A DNA stretch of 64,000 bases, taken from assembly GCF_003704105.1 (NCBI RefSeq), contig NZ_QUOQ01000005.1, positions 62,001-126,000 of the forward strand, read 5' to 3'. The stretch comes from Brevundimonas lutea (lineage in GTDB: Bacteria > Pseudomonadota > Alphaproteobacteria > Caulobacterales > Caulobacteraceae). Position 1 is the stretch's first letter. The number at the start of each line of letters is the position of its first letter. The notes under the pieces were generated by a model that did no database searches, was not told where the DNA came from, and worked only from the letters and a program-made list of their open reading frames with translations. Positions 19,939 through 29,136 of this stretch are shown here, one piece after another. Position numbers and translations under genes: made by a program.

Positions 19939-20942
19939 GCCGCCCAGGCCTCCGCCAGGATTTCGAACGATCGGAGCCGCGCCGCCGGGTCCCAGATCTG
20001 GCTGGTGACCATGACCTCGTCGGCGCCGGTGTCGGTGACGAAGGCCTCCAGACGCGACCGCACCGTCTCTGCCGAGCCGACCGCCGAACAGGCCAGGGCC
20101 TGATCGATCATGGCGCGGGCCGCGGGATCCAGCGCCTCGGCGTAGCCGGGCAGGGGGCGAGGCAGCTTGCCGGGGTTGCCGGTGCGCAGGTTGACGAAGG
20201 CCTGTTGGATCGAGGTGAACAGGTCGCGCGCCTCGGCGTCGGTGTCGGCGGCGAAGACGTTGAAGCCCAGCATCACATGCGGCGCCGTCAGCCGTTCGGA
20301 CGGTCGGAAGGTGCGGCGATAGACGTCGAGCGCCCGGTGCATTTCGCCCGGCGCGAAATGGCTCGCGAAGGCGTAGGGCAGGCCCAGATGCGCGGCCAGC
20401 TGGGCGCCGTAGAGCGACGAACCCAGGATCCAGATCGGCACGTCCTGGCCCTCGCCCGGCACGGCGATCACGCGCTGGTCCGGCTGGGCCGGCGCGAACC
20501 AGTGCATCAGCTCCATCACGTCGTTGGGAAAGCTGTCGACATCGCCCGAGAGCGTTCGCCGCAGCGCCCGCGCCGTGGCCTGATCAGAACCCGGCGCGCG
20601 ACCCAGGCCCAGGTCGATCCTGCCGGGATGAAGCGCGTTCAGGGTACCGAACTGTTCGGCGATCTGCAGCGGCGCGTGATTGGGCAGCATGACCCCGCCG
20701 GCGCCGACGCGGATGGTCGATGTGCCCGCCGCGACATGGGCGATGACCACGCTGGTCGCCGCCGAGGCGATCCCCGGCATGGAATGGTGCTCGGCCAGCC
20801 AGAAGCGTTTGAAACCGAGCGTCTCGGCGCGCTGCGCCAGGGTCAGGGTGTTGGCCAGGGAGGCGGACACGTCCGACCCCTCCGGCACGGGCGACAGGTC
20901 GAGGACGGACAGGGGAATGCGCGGGGAGGTCATGGCCGCCAT
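19935..20942 (-). CDS. LLM-class flavin-dependent oxidoreductase
   Basis: 335 residues (or 332 from the ATG at 20933, [12 protein letters not shown]). The sequence has the luciferase-like TIM-barrel hallmarks of the single-component subgroup: [53 protein letters not shown] and [15 protein letters not shown]. These enzymes use FMN or F420-like chemistry on diverse substrates; the substrate cannot be told from sequence. The E. coli homologue is YhbW. The gene is divergent from putP. Confidence 0.9.
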   Translation of the reverse strand: MAAMTSPRIPLSVLDLSPVPEGSDVSASLANTLTLAQRAETLGFKRFWLAEHHSMPGIASAATSVVIAHVAAGTSTIRVGAGGVMLPNHAPLQIAEQFGTLNALHPGRIDLGLGRAPGSDQATARALRRTLSGDVDSFPNDVMELMHWFAPAQPDQRVIAVPGEGQDVPIWILGSSLYGAQLAAHLGLPYAFASHFAPGEMHRALDVYRRTFRPSERLTAPHVMLGFNVFAADTDAEARDLFTSIQQAFVNLRTGNPGKLPRPLPGYAEALDPAARAMIDQALACSAVGSAETVRSRLEAFVTDTGADEVMVTSQIWDPAARLRSFEILAEAWAA

Positions 20943-21037
20943 ATGGGTTGGCGTCCGCCCGCGCCCAACTCCGGAACATGGCCTTTTCGCGGCGAGGGGG
21001 TTGGCCCAGCCCGAAACGCGCTGCTACCCCTTGCCGC

Positions 21038-22549
21038 ATGGAAACCGGCGTCTTCATCTCTCTCGCCCTGTATTTCGTGCTGATGCTGGGCATCGGCGTC
21101 TATGCGTGGAGGACCTCCACCGGCGACGTCGAGGGCTATATGCTGGGCGGGCGAAAGCTGGGGCCGTGGGTCACCTCGCTGTCGGCGGGCGCGTCCGACA
21201 TGAGCGGCTGGATGCTGATGGGGCTGCCGGGGGCGATGTTCCTGACCGGCCTGTCGTCGGCGTGGATCGCGGTCGGCCTGTTCGTCGGCGCCCTGGCCAA
21301 CTACCTGATCGTCGCCCCGCGGCTGCGCGTCTATACCGAGGTGGCGCGCGACGCGATCACCATCCCGGACTATTTCGACAAGCGGTTCGAGGACGGATCG
21401 CGGATGCTGCGGGTCATCTCGGCCCTGGTCATCGTGGTGTTCTTCACCCTTTACACCTCGTCCGGACTGGTGGCCGGCGGCAAGCTGTTCGAGAGCGCCT
21501 TCGGCCTCGATTACGGCCTGGGCCTGTGGGTCACGGCGGGGGTGGTGCTGGCCTACACCATGGTCGGCGGCTTTCTGGCGGTCAGCCTGACCGACTTTGT
21601 CCAGGGCTGCATCATGTTCGTGGCCCTGATCCTGGTGCCGATCGTGGCGATGAGTTCGGTCGGCGGACCCGGCGAGGTGGCGGCGGTGGCCAACGGGGTG
21701 GATCCGGCCCTGCTCAACATGTTCCGCGACTTTTCGATCATCGGCCTGATCTCGGCCCTGGCCTGGGGGCTGGGCTATTTCGGCCAGCCGCACATCATCG
21801 TGCGCTTCATGGCCATCCGCTCGGTGCGCGACATCCCCGCCGCCCGCAACATCGGCATGAGCTGGATGCTGGTCACCCTCTTGGGCGCGCTGGGCACCGG
21901 CCTGGCAGGTCTGGCCTACGCCACCACCAACGGCATCGAGGTGGCCGACGCCGAGACCATCTTCATCATCCTGTCCGACATTCTGTTCGACCCGTTGATC
22001 ACCGGCTTCCTCTTGGCCGCGATCCTGGCCGCGATCATGAGCACCATCTCGTCGCAGCTGCTGGTGTCCTCCAGCTCCCTGACCGAGGACTTCTATGCGG
22101 TGTTCCTGAGAAAGAGCGCGCCGCAGAAGGAGCTGGTGATGATCGGCCGGCTGGCGGTGCTGGCCGTGGCTCTGGCCGCCATCGCCCTGGCCTATGATCC
22201 GAACAGCAATGTGCTGGGCCTCGTGTCCAACGCCTGGGCCGGCTTCGGCGCCGCCTTCGGGCCCTTGGTGATCCTGTCGCTGACCTGGCGGCGGATGACC
22301 CGCAACGGCGCCCTAGCCGGCATGATCGTGGGCGCGGTTACGGTGCTAATCTGGATCTTCGCCCCGATCGGCCCGGGCGGAGCACCCCTGTCCGGCGTGA
22401 TCTACGAAATGGTGCCGGGCTTCCTGCTCAGCTTCCTGACCATCATTGGGGTCAGCCTGGCGGACAAGGCCCCGCCGGCGCCGGTCGTCGAGACCTTCGA
22501 GCGGGTCGAGGCGGAGCTGGCCGAGGCGCGGCGACCCGCCGCCGGCTAA
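21038..22549 (+). CDS. putP: Sodium/proline symporter PutP
   Basis: 503 residues with about 13 membrane segments of the sodium:solute symporter family. Characteristic PutP segments are DVEGYMLGGRKLGPWVTSLS, AGASDMSGWMLMGLPGA, FGQPHIIVRFMAI and SSQLLVSSSSLTEDFY, the last two around the Na+ and proline sites. It imports proline with sodium across the inner membrane. The ATG at 21038 (METGVFISLALYF) starts directly before the first helix. A terminator hairpin follows the gene. putA is not in the window. Confidence 0.93.
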   Translation: METGVFISLALYFVLMLGIGVYAWRTSTGDVEGYMLGGRKLGPWVTSLSAGASDMSGWMLMGLPGAMFLTGLSSAWIAVGLFVGALANYLIVAPRLRVYTEVARDAITIPDYFDKRFEDGSRMLRVISALVIVVFFTLYTSSGLVAGGKLFESAFGLDYGLGLWVTAGVVLAYTMVGGFLAVSLTDFVQGCIMFVALILVPIVAMSSVGGPGEVAAVANGVDPALLNMFRDFSIIGLISALAWGLGYFGQPHIIVRFMAIRSVRDIPAARNIGMSWMLVTLLGALGTGLAGLAYATTNGIEVADAETIFIILSDILFDPLITGFLLAAILAAIMSTISSQLLVSSSSLTEDFYAVFLRKSAPQKELVMIGRLAVLAVALAAIALAYDPNSNVLGLVSNAWAGFGAAFGPLVILSLTWRRMTRNGALAGMIVGAVTVLIWIFAPIGPGGAPLSGVIYEMVPGFLLSFLTIIGVSLADKAPPAPVVETFERVEAELAEARRPAAG

Positions 22550-22554
22550 CGCGG

Positions 22555-22586
22555 ACGAAAAAGGGCGGACCCGGCGGGTCCGCCCC
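22555..22586 (-). terminator. Intrinsic terminator between putP and the OmpA-type gene
   Basis: A 10-bp perfect stem GGGCGGACCC (22563-22572) with GGGTCCGCCC (22576-22585) and a three-base loop. On the minus strand it is followed by TTTTT, so it fits best as the terminator of the OmpA-type lipoprotein gene ending at 22611. On the plus strand the run after the stem is not T-rich, but the hairpin may also slow transcription leaving putP. Confidence 0.85.
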
Positions 22587-22610
22587 TGTTCGATCGCCGC
22601 TGTCGTCCGA

Positions 22611-23204
22611 TCAGGTCAGGACGACGATCGCCACGCGGCGGTTCTGCGACCGGCCTTCACGGCTGTCGTTCGGCGCCACCGGCGATTCAGAGCCATAGGA
22701 GATGGTCGACATGCGGTTCAGGGCGATGCCGCCCTGGCTGAGATAGCGACGCACGGCCTCGGCCCGTTGTTCACCCAGTCGGACGTTAACCTCTTCCGGC
22801 CCGGTGGCGTCTGTGTGGCCCTGAATCTCGAGGAAGACGTTGCGGTTCTCGGACTTCAGCCGGTTGGCCAGCTCGGCCAGGCGCTGCTGGGCCTCGGGCG
22901 ACAGCTCGTCGCCATTGACCGGGAATTTCACCGAGTCGTCGGACAGCACCACCTCATAGAGGAACTTGCCCTCGGCCAGCTGGTGGGCGGCGTTGGCGCG
23001 CTGCAGGGCCTCGCCGGCCGTGCCCTCGACGCGGGCGACGCGGGTTTCGGTCTGGCCCAGACGGGCGTCGGTCTGGTCCACGCGGGCGTCGACCACGGCG
23101 ATGTTGTCGCGAACGAAACGGTGGCTGGCGCAGGCCGAGGCGGTCAGGCCCAGCGCGACGGTCGCGCCGATCAGCGTGCCCGTGCGAAGGATGGATCGGT
23201 TCAA
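22611..23204 (-). CDS. OmpA-family lipoprotein (peptidoglycan-associated)
   Basis: 197 residues from a TTG at 23204 preceded by AGGAG. A lipoprotein signal ends in TASAC (Cys 25). A heptad-like region with repeated RVDQTDARLGQTETRVARVE (about residues 38-60) suggests a trimeric coiled coil like that of Lpp-type proteins, followed by a C-terminal OmpA domain with FLEIQGHTDATGPEEVNVRL and the peptidoglycan-binding Asp/Arg signature up to RSQNRRVAIVV. It should tether the outer membrane to the cell wall. It has its own promoter region shared divergently with the TonB-like gene. Confidence 0.9.
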   Translation of the reverse strand: MNRSILRTGTLIGATVALGLTASACASHRFVRDNIAVVDARVDQTDARLGQTETRVARVEGTAGEALQRANAAHQLAEGKFLYEVVLSDDSVKFPVNGDELSPEAQQRLAELANRLKSENRNVFLEIQGHTDATGPEEVNVRLGEQRAEAVRRYLSQGGIALNRMSTISYGSESPVAPNDSREGRSQNRRVAIVVLT

Positions 23205-23341
23205 GATGGTCTCCTGGTTTTCCTAGGCGTGCGTCCAGTCGTCGCGCGCGGCCCTTAGAAAGCGAGCCGCTCACGGCCATGTGATGACAGGTATGGGGCG
23301 GCAAATTGTCCGGTTCGCCCCAGATCGGACGAAAATCACGG

Positions 23342-23368
23342 GTCGGTTGCAGACGCCGTTCAACCGAC
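23342..23368. repeat. Inverted repeat in a divergent promoter region
   Basis: GTCGGTTG at 23342-23349 and CAACCGAC at 23361-23368 form perfect 8-bp arms separated by 11 bases, in the 213-base gap between the divergently transcribed OmpA-type and TonB-like genes. It could be an operator for a dimeric regulator; it has no T tract and is not a terminator. I see no other clear element in this gap. Confidence 0.4.
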
Positions 23369-23417
23369 GCGGATCGCCCTGATTCTGTCTCGATCACACG
23401 ATCAACCTTGAAGCGGA

Positions 23418-24344
23418 ATGGATGATCTGCGTTCTCCGAAACGAAATACTCGCCGCCGGATGCTGGCCGCGTTCGGCAGCGCCGCACTGCATTGCGGGCT
23501 GCTGTCGCTGATCCTGCTGGCGCGGCCGGAGCCGCCGGAAATCCTGCCGGTCGTTCAGGTCACTCTCGTGTCGCCCGAGCCGCCGGCTCCGGCGCCCGGG
23601 GCGGGCGGGGGAGACGAGGGCGGCGAACCGGGAGGCGGAGGCGCGCCCGCCCAGGCTGAAGCACCGGAGGCGGCCGCTGCGGAGGCCGCCGCCAGAACGC
23701 CGGTGGAGCCACAAGCTCAGCCGACCCCTCAGCCACGCCCCGCGCCCACCCCTGAACCACGCCCGGCGCCCCGGCCGGACCCGCAGCCGACCCCGCCACG
23801 CGAGCGTCCCGCGTCCCCAAGTTCTCAGACGGCCCAGCTCGATGCGGAGGCCGAGCCCGCGCCACGACCCGCGCCGACCGTGGGCCATGGCGAACTGGCC
23901 GGGGCGATGCGAGCGGGCTCCGGCGCCGGGACCGGACCGGGTTCGGGGCGCGGCTCTGGATCGGGCGTGGGGGCCGGCACGGGCGCGGGGTCCGGCTCGG
24001 GGGGTGGTGGGCGCTGTGACATGGTGCGGCGGCTTCAGGACACGGTGCGCGCCTCCGCCAGCGTTCGCGCCGAGATCGCCCGGGTCCACGCCGCCGCGCC
24101 ATCCGGTCGAACGCCCCTGATCTGGAACGGCGCCTGGGTGCGCAGCGACGGCCAGGATGGCGAGGGGCTGGCCGCCGTGCGTCAGGCCATCGCCGTCGAG
24201 GTCGGTTTCGCTCCGGCCGAGTGCAAGGCTCCGCCGATGCGGGGGTTGGTGCTGTTGACGCTGGCGGATGCGCCCGGCGCGCCCGCGATCGCGCTGGGGA
24301 CCGGCGCCTGGCGCTGGAGCGACCTGCTTCAGGCGCGACGGTGA
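23418..24344 (+). CDS. TonB-like proline-rich inner-membrane protein
   Basis: 308 residues. One N-terminal membrane segment (about 15-36) is followed by a long Pro/Ala/Glu-rich stretch (38-160) with repeated PxP units, then a Gly/Ser-rich linker (about 170-200), and a C-terminal domain beginning GRCDMVRRLQDTVRASASVR and including LIWNGAWVRSDGQDGEGLAAVR. The architecture is like energy-transducer proteins such as TonB, with a periplasm-spanning linker, but the C-terminal domain is not the TonB fold as far as I can tell. Two or three cysteines in the C-terminal domain could pair. Partner unknown; ExbB/ExbD genes are not near. Confidence 0.72.
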   Translation: MDDLRSPKRNTRRRMLAAFGSAALHCGLLSLILLARPEPPEILPVVQVTLVSPEPPAPAPGAGGGDEGGEPGGGGAPAQAEAPEAAAAEAAARTPVEPQAQPTPQPRPAPTPEPRPAPRPDPQPTPPRERPASPSSQTAQLDAEAEPAPRPAPTVGHGELAGAMRAGSGAGTGPGSGRGSGSGVGAGTGAGSGSGGGGRCDMVRRLQDTVRASASVRAEIARVHAAAPSGRTPLIWNGAWVRSDGQDGEGLAAVRQAIAVEVGFAPAECKAPPMRGLVLLTLADAPGAPAIALGTGAWRWSDLLQARR

Positions 24345-24392
24345 GCCCTCGCCTCTTTACGCGAGCCCGGCAAACCCCCTAAGCCAGAGCCT

Positions 24393-25400
24393 ATGAAGCT
24401 CGCATCCCTGAAGTCCGGCCGTGACGGCCATCTCGTCGTCGTCTCCAACGACCTGGCCTGGTACACCGACGCCGCCCTGATCGCCCCCACGCTGCAAGCC
24501 GCGCTCGACGACTGGGAACGGGTCGAGCCGGAGCTGCGGGCCTTGGCCGAGAGCCTGGAGCACGGCGGCGCCCCGCGCGAGCGGTTTCATGAGCGAGAGG
24601 CCGCCGCGCCCTTGCCCCGCGCCTATCAGTGGGCCGACGGCTCGGCCTATGTGAATCACGTCGAACTGGTCCGAAAGGCGCGCGGCGCCGAAATGCCCGC
24701 CAGCTTCTGGACCGATCCCCTGATGTACCAGGGCGGATCCGACGGGATGCTGGGTCCGCGCGATCCGATCCCGCTGGCCGACGAGGCCTGGGGCTGCGAT
24801 CTGGAGGCCGAGATCGTGGTGGTCACCGGCGATGTGCCGCAGGGCGTCGATCCGATGGCCGCGCGCGATCACATCCGCCTGATCGGCCTGGTCAACGACG
24901 TGTCGCTGAGGAACCTGATCCCGGCCGAGCTGGGCAAGGGCTTCGGCTTCGTCCAGTCCAAGCCCGCCAGCGCCCTGTCGCCCGTGTTCGTTACGCCCGA
25001 CGCCCTGGGTGACCGCTGGAAGGACGCCAAGCTCCACGGCGCGCTGGAGGTCGAGATCAACGGCCAATCCTTCGGCCGCGCCGACGCCGGTGTCGACATG
25101 ACCTTCGATTTCGGCGTTCTGATCGCCCATCTGGCGAAGACCCGGCCGCTGGGCGCCGGCACGATCATCGGCTCCGGCACGGTGTCGAACAGGGGCGCCG
25201 ACGGCGGCCCCGGCAAGCCGGTCAGCGAAGGCGGTCTCGGCTATTCCTGCATCGCCGAGGTCCGCACCGTCGAGACGATTCAACGCGGCAAGCCGGAAAC
25301 GCCCTTCCTGCGCCACGGCGACACCGTCCGCATCGAGATGCGCGACGACCGTCACCACACCGTCTTCGGCGCCATCGAGCAGGCGGTCGAGGCGGCCTGA
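24393..25400 (+). CDS. Fumarylacetoacetate hydrolase family protein
   Basis: 335 residues. The C-terminal FAH domain is clear: metal-site segments GCDLEAEIVVVTG and LVNDVSLRNLIP, the catalytic region GFGFVQSKPASALSPVFVTP, then GTIIGSGTVSNRG and GGLGYSCIAEVR. An N-terminal portion of about 80 residues is the usual capping part. Members cleave C-C bonds in fumarylacetoacetate or related acylpyruvates during aromatic amino-acid breakdown. kynA is 4 kb away but no homogentisate genes are adjacent. Two bases separate it from the GumN-like gene, so the two are probably co-transcribed. Confidence 0.9.
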   Translation: MKLASLKSGRDGHLVVVSNDLAWYTDAALIAPTLQAALDDWERVEPELRALAESLEHGGAPRERFHEREAAAPLPRAYQWADGSAYVNHVELVRKARGAEMPASFWTDPLMYQGGSDGMLGPRDPIPLADEAWGCDLEAEIVVVTGDVPQGVDPMAARDHIRLIGLVNDVSLRNLIPAELGKGFGFVQSKPASALSPVFVTPDALGDRWKDAKLHGALEVEINGQSFGRADAGVDMTFDFGVLIAHLAKTRPLGAGTIIGSGTVSNRGADGGPGKPVSEGGLGYSCIAEVRTVETIQRGKPETPFLRHGDTVRIEMRDDRHHTVFGAIEQAVEAA

Positions 25401-25402
25401 CC

Positions 25403-26374
25403 GTGCCCGCCGCCCGAGCGAGTCTCGCCTCGGTTTTCGCGCTCGTCCTGAGCATGGCGGCGCCGCCCACGACCGGCCAGTCGGTGACGGACCCGCCGGC
25501 TTGCGACGGCCCGGTGACGCAACTCGACGAAATCGTCGTGACCGCGCGCCGCGCCGACATGCCGATCTGGGAAGTCTCGGACGGGGACTCCACGGTCATC
25601 CTCGCCGGCGCCATCTCCGGCGTCCCCAAGGACTACGCCTGGCGAAGCGACGCCCTCGAGGCGGCGACGCGGCGGTCGGACAGAATTCTGTATCCCCAGC
25701 AGGGCCGGCTGTCGGTCGGCGACATTCTGCGCCTGATCTGGCGCATTCGCACCGTGGCCGGACTGCCGGCCGACCGGACCACGGCGGACTATCTTCCGCC
25801 AGACATTCAGGCCCGGGTCGACACGGTCATGGCCGATGCGCGTAACGAAAGCTGGCGGCGGCGAAGCCTTCTGAGCCTGGGCCTCGATCTGATGGAAAAG
25901 TCGGGATACGAGCAGCGCGGCTACGGCGCGGCCGATGTGGTTCGTCGCGCGGCCCGCGAAGCCCGGATTCCCGGCGATCCCGTGGGCACGGTGCGAGGCG
26001 ACGACATCATCGACAATCTCATCACCGCGCCGCCTGAAACCCATGCGCCCTGTATCGAACAGGCGGTCGGCGCGGCGGAGGTCGGTCCGGCCGGGGCGAG
26101 CGCACGGCTGGACGATTGGCGGGCGCGACGCGTGCCCGACGTTCTCACCAGTCCTCTGGATCGGGCGCTGAACGTCTGCTGGCCCAGCGGCGACGCCGAT
26201 ATCGCGCATCTGCTCCGTCGCCAGTGGTCCGACGCCATTCGCGCGGCGCTGGAGCAACCGGGCGTGACCCTGGCGGTGGTCCAGTTGCGTGTCCTGGCCG
26301 AGCCCGCCGGCGTCCTCGATCAGCTTCAGGCCGAAGACCGGGAGATCATCGGACCGGACTGGCGGGCGGACTGA
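25403..26374 (+). CDS. GumN/TraB-type family protein, degenerate
   Basis: 323 residues from a GTG at 25403, with a signal sequence (hydrophobic 8-22). IWEVSDGDSTVILAGAISGVP at about 55-75 corresponds to the family's first block, which in active members reads GTxH; here it reads GAIS and the His is missing. The second GxxH-like site expected near the C-terminus is also absent (AVVQLRVLAEPAGVL). A stretch DEIVVTARR at 42-50 looks like a TonB box. The start is two bases after the FAH-family gene and the 3' end overlaps the convergent S41 peptidase by 29 bases. Function unknown. Confidence 0.72.
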   Translation: MPAARASLASVFALVLSMAAPPTTGQSVTDPPACDGPVTQLDEIVVTARRADMPIWEVSDGDSTVILAGAISGVPKDYAWRSDALEAATRRSDRILYPQQGRLSVGDILRLIWRIRTVAGLPADRTTADYLPPDIQARVDTVMADARNESWRRRSLLSLGLDLMEKSGYEQRGYGAADVVRRAAREARIPGDPVGTVRGDDIIDNLITAPPETHAPCIEQAVGAAEVGPAGASARLDDWRARRVPDVLTSPLDRALNVCWPSGDADIAHLLRRQWSDAIRAALEQPGVTLAVVQLRVLAEPAGVLDQLQAEDREIIGPDWRAD

Positions 26375-27404
26375 CGCGCGCCGACTTGTCGCCAGCAGCA
26401 GCGAGCGAGACCGCGACATCCAGCGCGGCGTCGGCGGGGACGGCTACGTCCGGCGCGACTCCGACCCCCTCCCAATTACCGCCTGTGCGGGGGTGGCGCG
26501 CCTCAGCCAGGGGCATGACCACCGAGAAATGCGGCCCTGCGTCCATCATGCCACTGGGATTAGCGCCCCCGCCGGTGGTCTCGCCGATGATCGTCGCGCG
26601 GCCCTCGGCGCGGAGGTCGTAGGCGAGCTCCTCGGCGGCCGAGAAGGTGGCGTTCGAGGTCAGCACAAAGATCGGTTGGGACGGGAAGGTCGGGCGGGCC
26701 ACCGTGTCGGACCACCGACGCTGGACCGCCCGCTCGGGCAATTGAACGCAGGCGTCGGGCCGATCGGCCGGCGGCGGCGCGCACTGGCGGTGATAGAGGG
26801 TCGCGAGCTCGATCGGGGCCGGGACCAGGTGGCCCATCAGTCGGTTCAGCGCCGCCTCCCCTCCGCCGCCGTTCCCCCGCAAGTCGAGGATCAAGGCACG
26901 CGCGCCGCTGATCTCCGCCAGCACGGCGTCGATGGCGCCGGCGACATCCGGGTGTCCGCTGAACCGATTCAGCTTCACATAGGCGACGTCGCCCTCCAGC
27001 AGGCGAACCTCGGCCAGGCCGAAGCGGTCTCGCGCCTCCACTTCGGCCATCTGATCCGGCGAGGGTGGGGCCGAGAGCGCTTCGTCGGCGGAGCGCGGCT
27101 GTTCGCGCCACAGCTGCAGATGCTTGTCGCGCGACGCCCCCAGCAGCGCCCGGTTCACGGCCGCGCGGAAAGCCTCGTCATCCTCCAGAGCCAAGAGGAC
27201 CTCACGGTCCGCAGCCAGCCGCGCCAGGATGTCGGGCTTGCGCCCAGCCATGACGTAATGGTCGAGGCGTCGGGCCAGAATATCCAGCGCCTCGACGCGG
27301 TCGGCGCGGTCAAGCGGCTCGGCAAGCGCCGGCGAGGCGCAGGTCGACGCCATCAGGGCGATGATCATCGCCTTCAGGGGCGAGCGGTGGGGCAGGCGGC
27401 GCAT
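26346..27404 (-). CDS. S41 family peptidase, exported
   Basis: 352 residues with a signal sequence ending near ALA-EP (about residue 29). The first 110 residues are helical (an interphotoreceptor-retinoid-binding-protein-like N-terminal region) and no PDZ domain is seen. The S41 core contains VAYVKLNRFSGHPDV, ALILDLRGNGGGGEAALN and the nucleophile segment TSNATFSAAEELAY, followed by GETTGGGANP. These resemble the tail-specific protease and retinoid-binding branch of S41 that cleaves in the periplasm. Substrate unknown. Confidence 0.87.
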   Translation of the reverse strand: MRRLPHRSPLKAMIIALMASTCASPALAEPLDRADRVEALDILARRLDHYVMAGRKPDILARLAADREVLLALEDDEAFRAAVNRALLGASRDKHLQLWREQPRSADEALSAPPSPDQMAEVEARDRFGLAEVRLLEGDVAYVKLNRFSGHPDVAGAIDAVLAEISGARALILDLRGNGGGGEAALNRLMGHLVPAPIELATLYHRQCAPPPADRPDACVQLPERAVQRRWSDTVARPTFPSQPIFVLTSNATFSAAEELAYDLRAEGRATIIGETTGGGANPSGMMDAGPHFSVVMPLAEARHPRTGGNWEGVGVAPDVAVPADAALDVAVSLAAAGDKSARVSPPASPVR

Positions 27405-27480
27405 GGCGTCTCTCCATCAATCTCGAGGAGAGGCGCGCCGACGATCTCGCGGATGCGACCGCAGGATTAAGCTTTGGTCA

Positions 27481-28008
27481 TCAGGCGATCAGCCGTCCGT
27501 CCAGGGCGGCGAGGCTGAGCGGAGCGCGGCCCGGCGCACGGACGGCCTCGACATCGATCAGGCGCAGTTCGGTGATGTCCTTCAGGCCCACACCCTTGAG
27601 GCTAAGCGGCTGTACGAGGCCCAGCATCCGGTCGGCCGCGCCGGAGGGACCGCGCAGGGGGCAGAGCGCGACCTCAACGGGCTCTTCGCTTTCGCCCATC
27701 TCGGCGACGACGATGATCGGTCGACCTTCGCGAAAGGCGCGAGTCACCGCCCGGTGGGCGTCCAGGCGGCTGGCCCGATCCCACAGGGGAAGCCAGTGCA
27801 CGCCGCGCAGCGAGCCGCCGAACAGTCGCTCGACCCAGGCGCCGGCCAGGCGAAAGCCGAGACCGGTCTCGGTCTGCTCGGCCATGAAGATCTGCGGCAA
27901 CAGGTCCGACAGCACTGTCGGGTCCAAACTGGCGCGCGAGGGAATGCGATGCGCCTCGGGCAGGTCGCTCCAGGCCTGGATGACCCGCTGTGTTCCGGAA
28001 TGGGACAT
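27481..28008 (-). CDS. PAS-domain (PAS_5 type) protein
   Basis: 175 residues starting at an ATG preceded by AAGGAGG, a very strong ribosome binding site. The whole protein is one PAS_5-like domain: IPSRASLDPTVLSDLLPQIF, LGFRLAGAWVERLFGGSLRG, VEVALCPLRGP. PAS_5 proteins of Alphaproteobacteria lack an output domain and are thought to act through partners. In C. crescentus relatives of this family affect motility-to-sessile decisions, but no specific role can be given here. Confidence 0.82.
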   Translation of the reverse strand: MSHSGTQRVIQAWSDLPEAHRIPSRASLDPTVLSDLLPQIFMAEQTETGLGFRLAGAWVERLFGGSLRGVHWLPLWDRASRLDAHRAVTRAFREGRPIIVVAEMGESEEPVEVALCPLRGPSGAADRMLGLVQPLSLKGVGLKDITELRLIDVEAVRAPGRAPLSLAALDGRLIA

Positions 28009-28170
28009 GATCGCCTCCTTTTCCGGAGATTTCGCAAGGCGCGGGCCGTTCGCGGGCGATTCATCGCCTGTCGGGAGAAACGGAAACGAAAGACTGTCGT
28101 GATCTGATGCGGATTGAGACGGCCCCGTTCTTGCTGGATGGCGTCCGACACAATTTCTGGGAGCCGACCC

Positions 28171-29049
28171 ATGCGGGTAAGGACAAAGACCTGGTTGCCG
28201 GCCGCGCTCGGCGTAATCGCTCTGGCGGCCTTTGCCGGTGAAGCACAGGCTGCGGGCGGACCGCCTCATGACGGCGGCGGCGGTGGTTGCTGCAAGCCGC
28301 CTCCCCCTCCGCCCCCGCCTCCGCCGCCACCCCCGCCTCCGGGCCCGGGTTGCTGCACCCCGCCACCGCCGCCCGTGTGCTGCGGTAACGGCGGCAATGT
28401 GAACGTCAATGTGAACGTCAACGCCAGCGCCTCGGCGCGGGCGGGCGCCAGCGCCCGAGCCGGTTCGACCGTCTATGTCGGCGGCGGCGGCGGCGCTTAT
28501 TTCAACGTCGACCAGCCCTATCCCACCGTCATCTCCGGCCTGAACGTCGGCGCGGCGGCGGTGAACCAGGTGATCCAGGTGCCTTACGAGGAGATGCGCA
28601 GCTTTTACAAGCGCGTGGTCATCCAGGCCGTCTGCATCGACGATCGCAACGTGCCGCATCCGGCCAGCCAGGTGCGCCCGGACCGAGACGTAATGGGCGA
28701 TTATGACGGCGAGCTCTATCGCTGCCTGGCCGGTACGCGCCTGCAGTGGACCTGGGCGGAATATGTCGACACCGTCAGCTTCGACGGCGGCGAGACCACC
28801 ACCTGCGCCAAGGGCGAGGCCCTTTATCACGGCCGCGGCGGCAAGCTGGAATGCCGCACCCAGAAACGCGAGCGGGACTGCAACGAACGCTCTCTGCTGC
28901 GTCGCTACGGCGCCGGCATCAAGGTGCTGGAGATCTACCGCGAGGAGATCATCACCGCCTATCGCGAGGAAGTGGTCCAGGTCGCGGGCGAACAGATCAC
29001 CGGCGCCTCGATCATGCTGGACGGGGGCGTGGGCGGCCGGGTGTTCTGA
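28171..29049 (+). CDS. Secreted proline-, cysteine- and glycine-rich protein
   Basis: 292 residues from an ATG at 28171 behind GGGAG. A signal sequence (to about AQA, residue 27) is followed by GGGGGCC, a run of about 15 prolines, two more CC pairs (GPGCC, PVCCGNGG), an NVNVNVNV stretch and an Ala/Ser/Gly-rich stretch (about 80-115). The second half (about 120-290) is a normal globular domain with AVCIDDRNVPHPASQV, YDGELYRCLAGTRLQWTWAE, TTCAKGEALYHGRGGKLECR and REEIITAYREEVV. The cysteines suggest a disulfide-rich outer-surface or periplasmic protein. I do not recognise the globular domain. Confidence 0.75.
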   Translation: MRVRTKTWLPAALGVIALAAFAGEAQAAGGPPHDGGGGGCCKPPPPPPPPPPPPPPPGPGCCTPPPPPVCCGNGGNVNVNVNVNASASARAGASARAGSTVYVGGGGGAYFNVDQPYPTVISGLNVGAAAVNQVIQVPYEEMRSFYKRVVIQAVCIDDRNVPHPASQVRPDRDVMGDYDGELYRCLAGTRLQWTWAEYVDTVSFDGGETTTCAKGEALYHGRGGKLECRTQKRERDCNERSLLRRYGAGIKVLEIYREEIITAYREEVVQVAGEQITGASIMLDGGVGGRVF

Positions 29050-29136
29050 TTGAACACCGCGTTCACCCGAGGGTCATATAAGCCCCTGTAAAATCTGGGT
29101 ATCGTCGGCTCCGTCGGCGAACCTTGGGAACTTCAA

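Noticed and set aside
23925..24010. GC-rich Gly/Ser repeat region as a possible mobile or regulatory repeat
   Set aside because: It is an in-frame Gly/Ser linker of the TonB-like protein with imperfect units.
28285..28360. Polyproline-coding CCN run as a possible tandem DNA repeat
   Set aside because: The codons vary and the run encodes a proline stretch in a supported gene; there is no fixed repeat unit.
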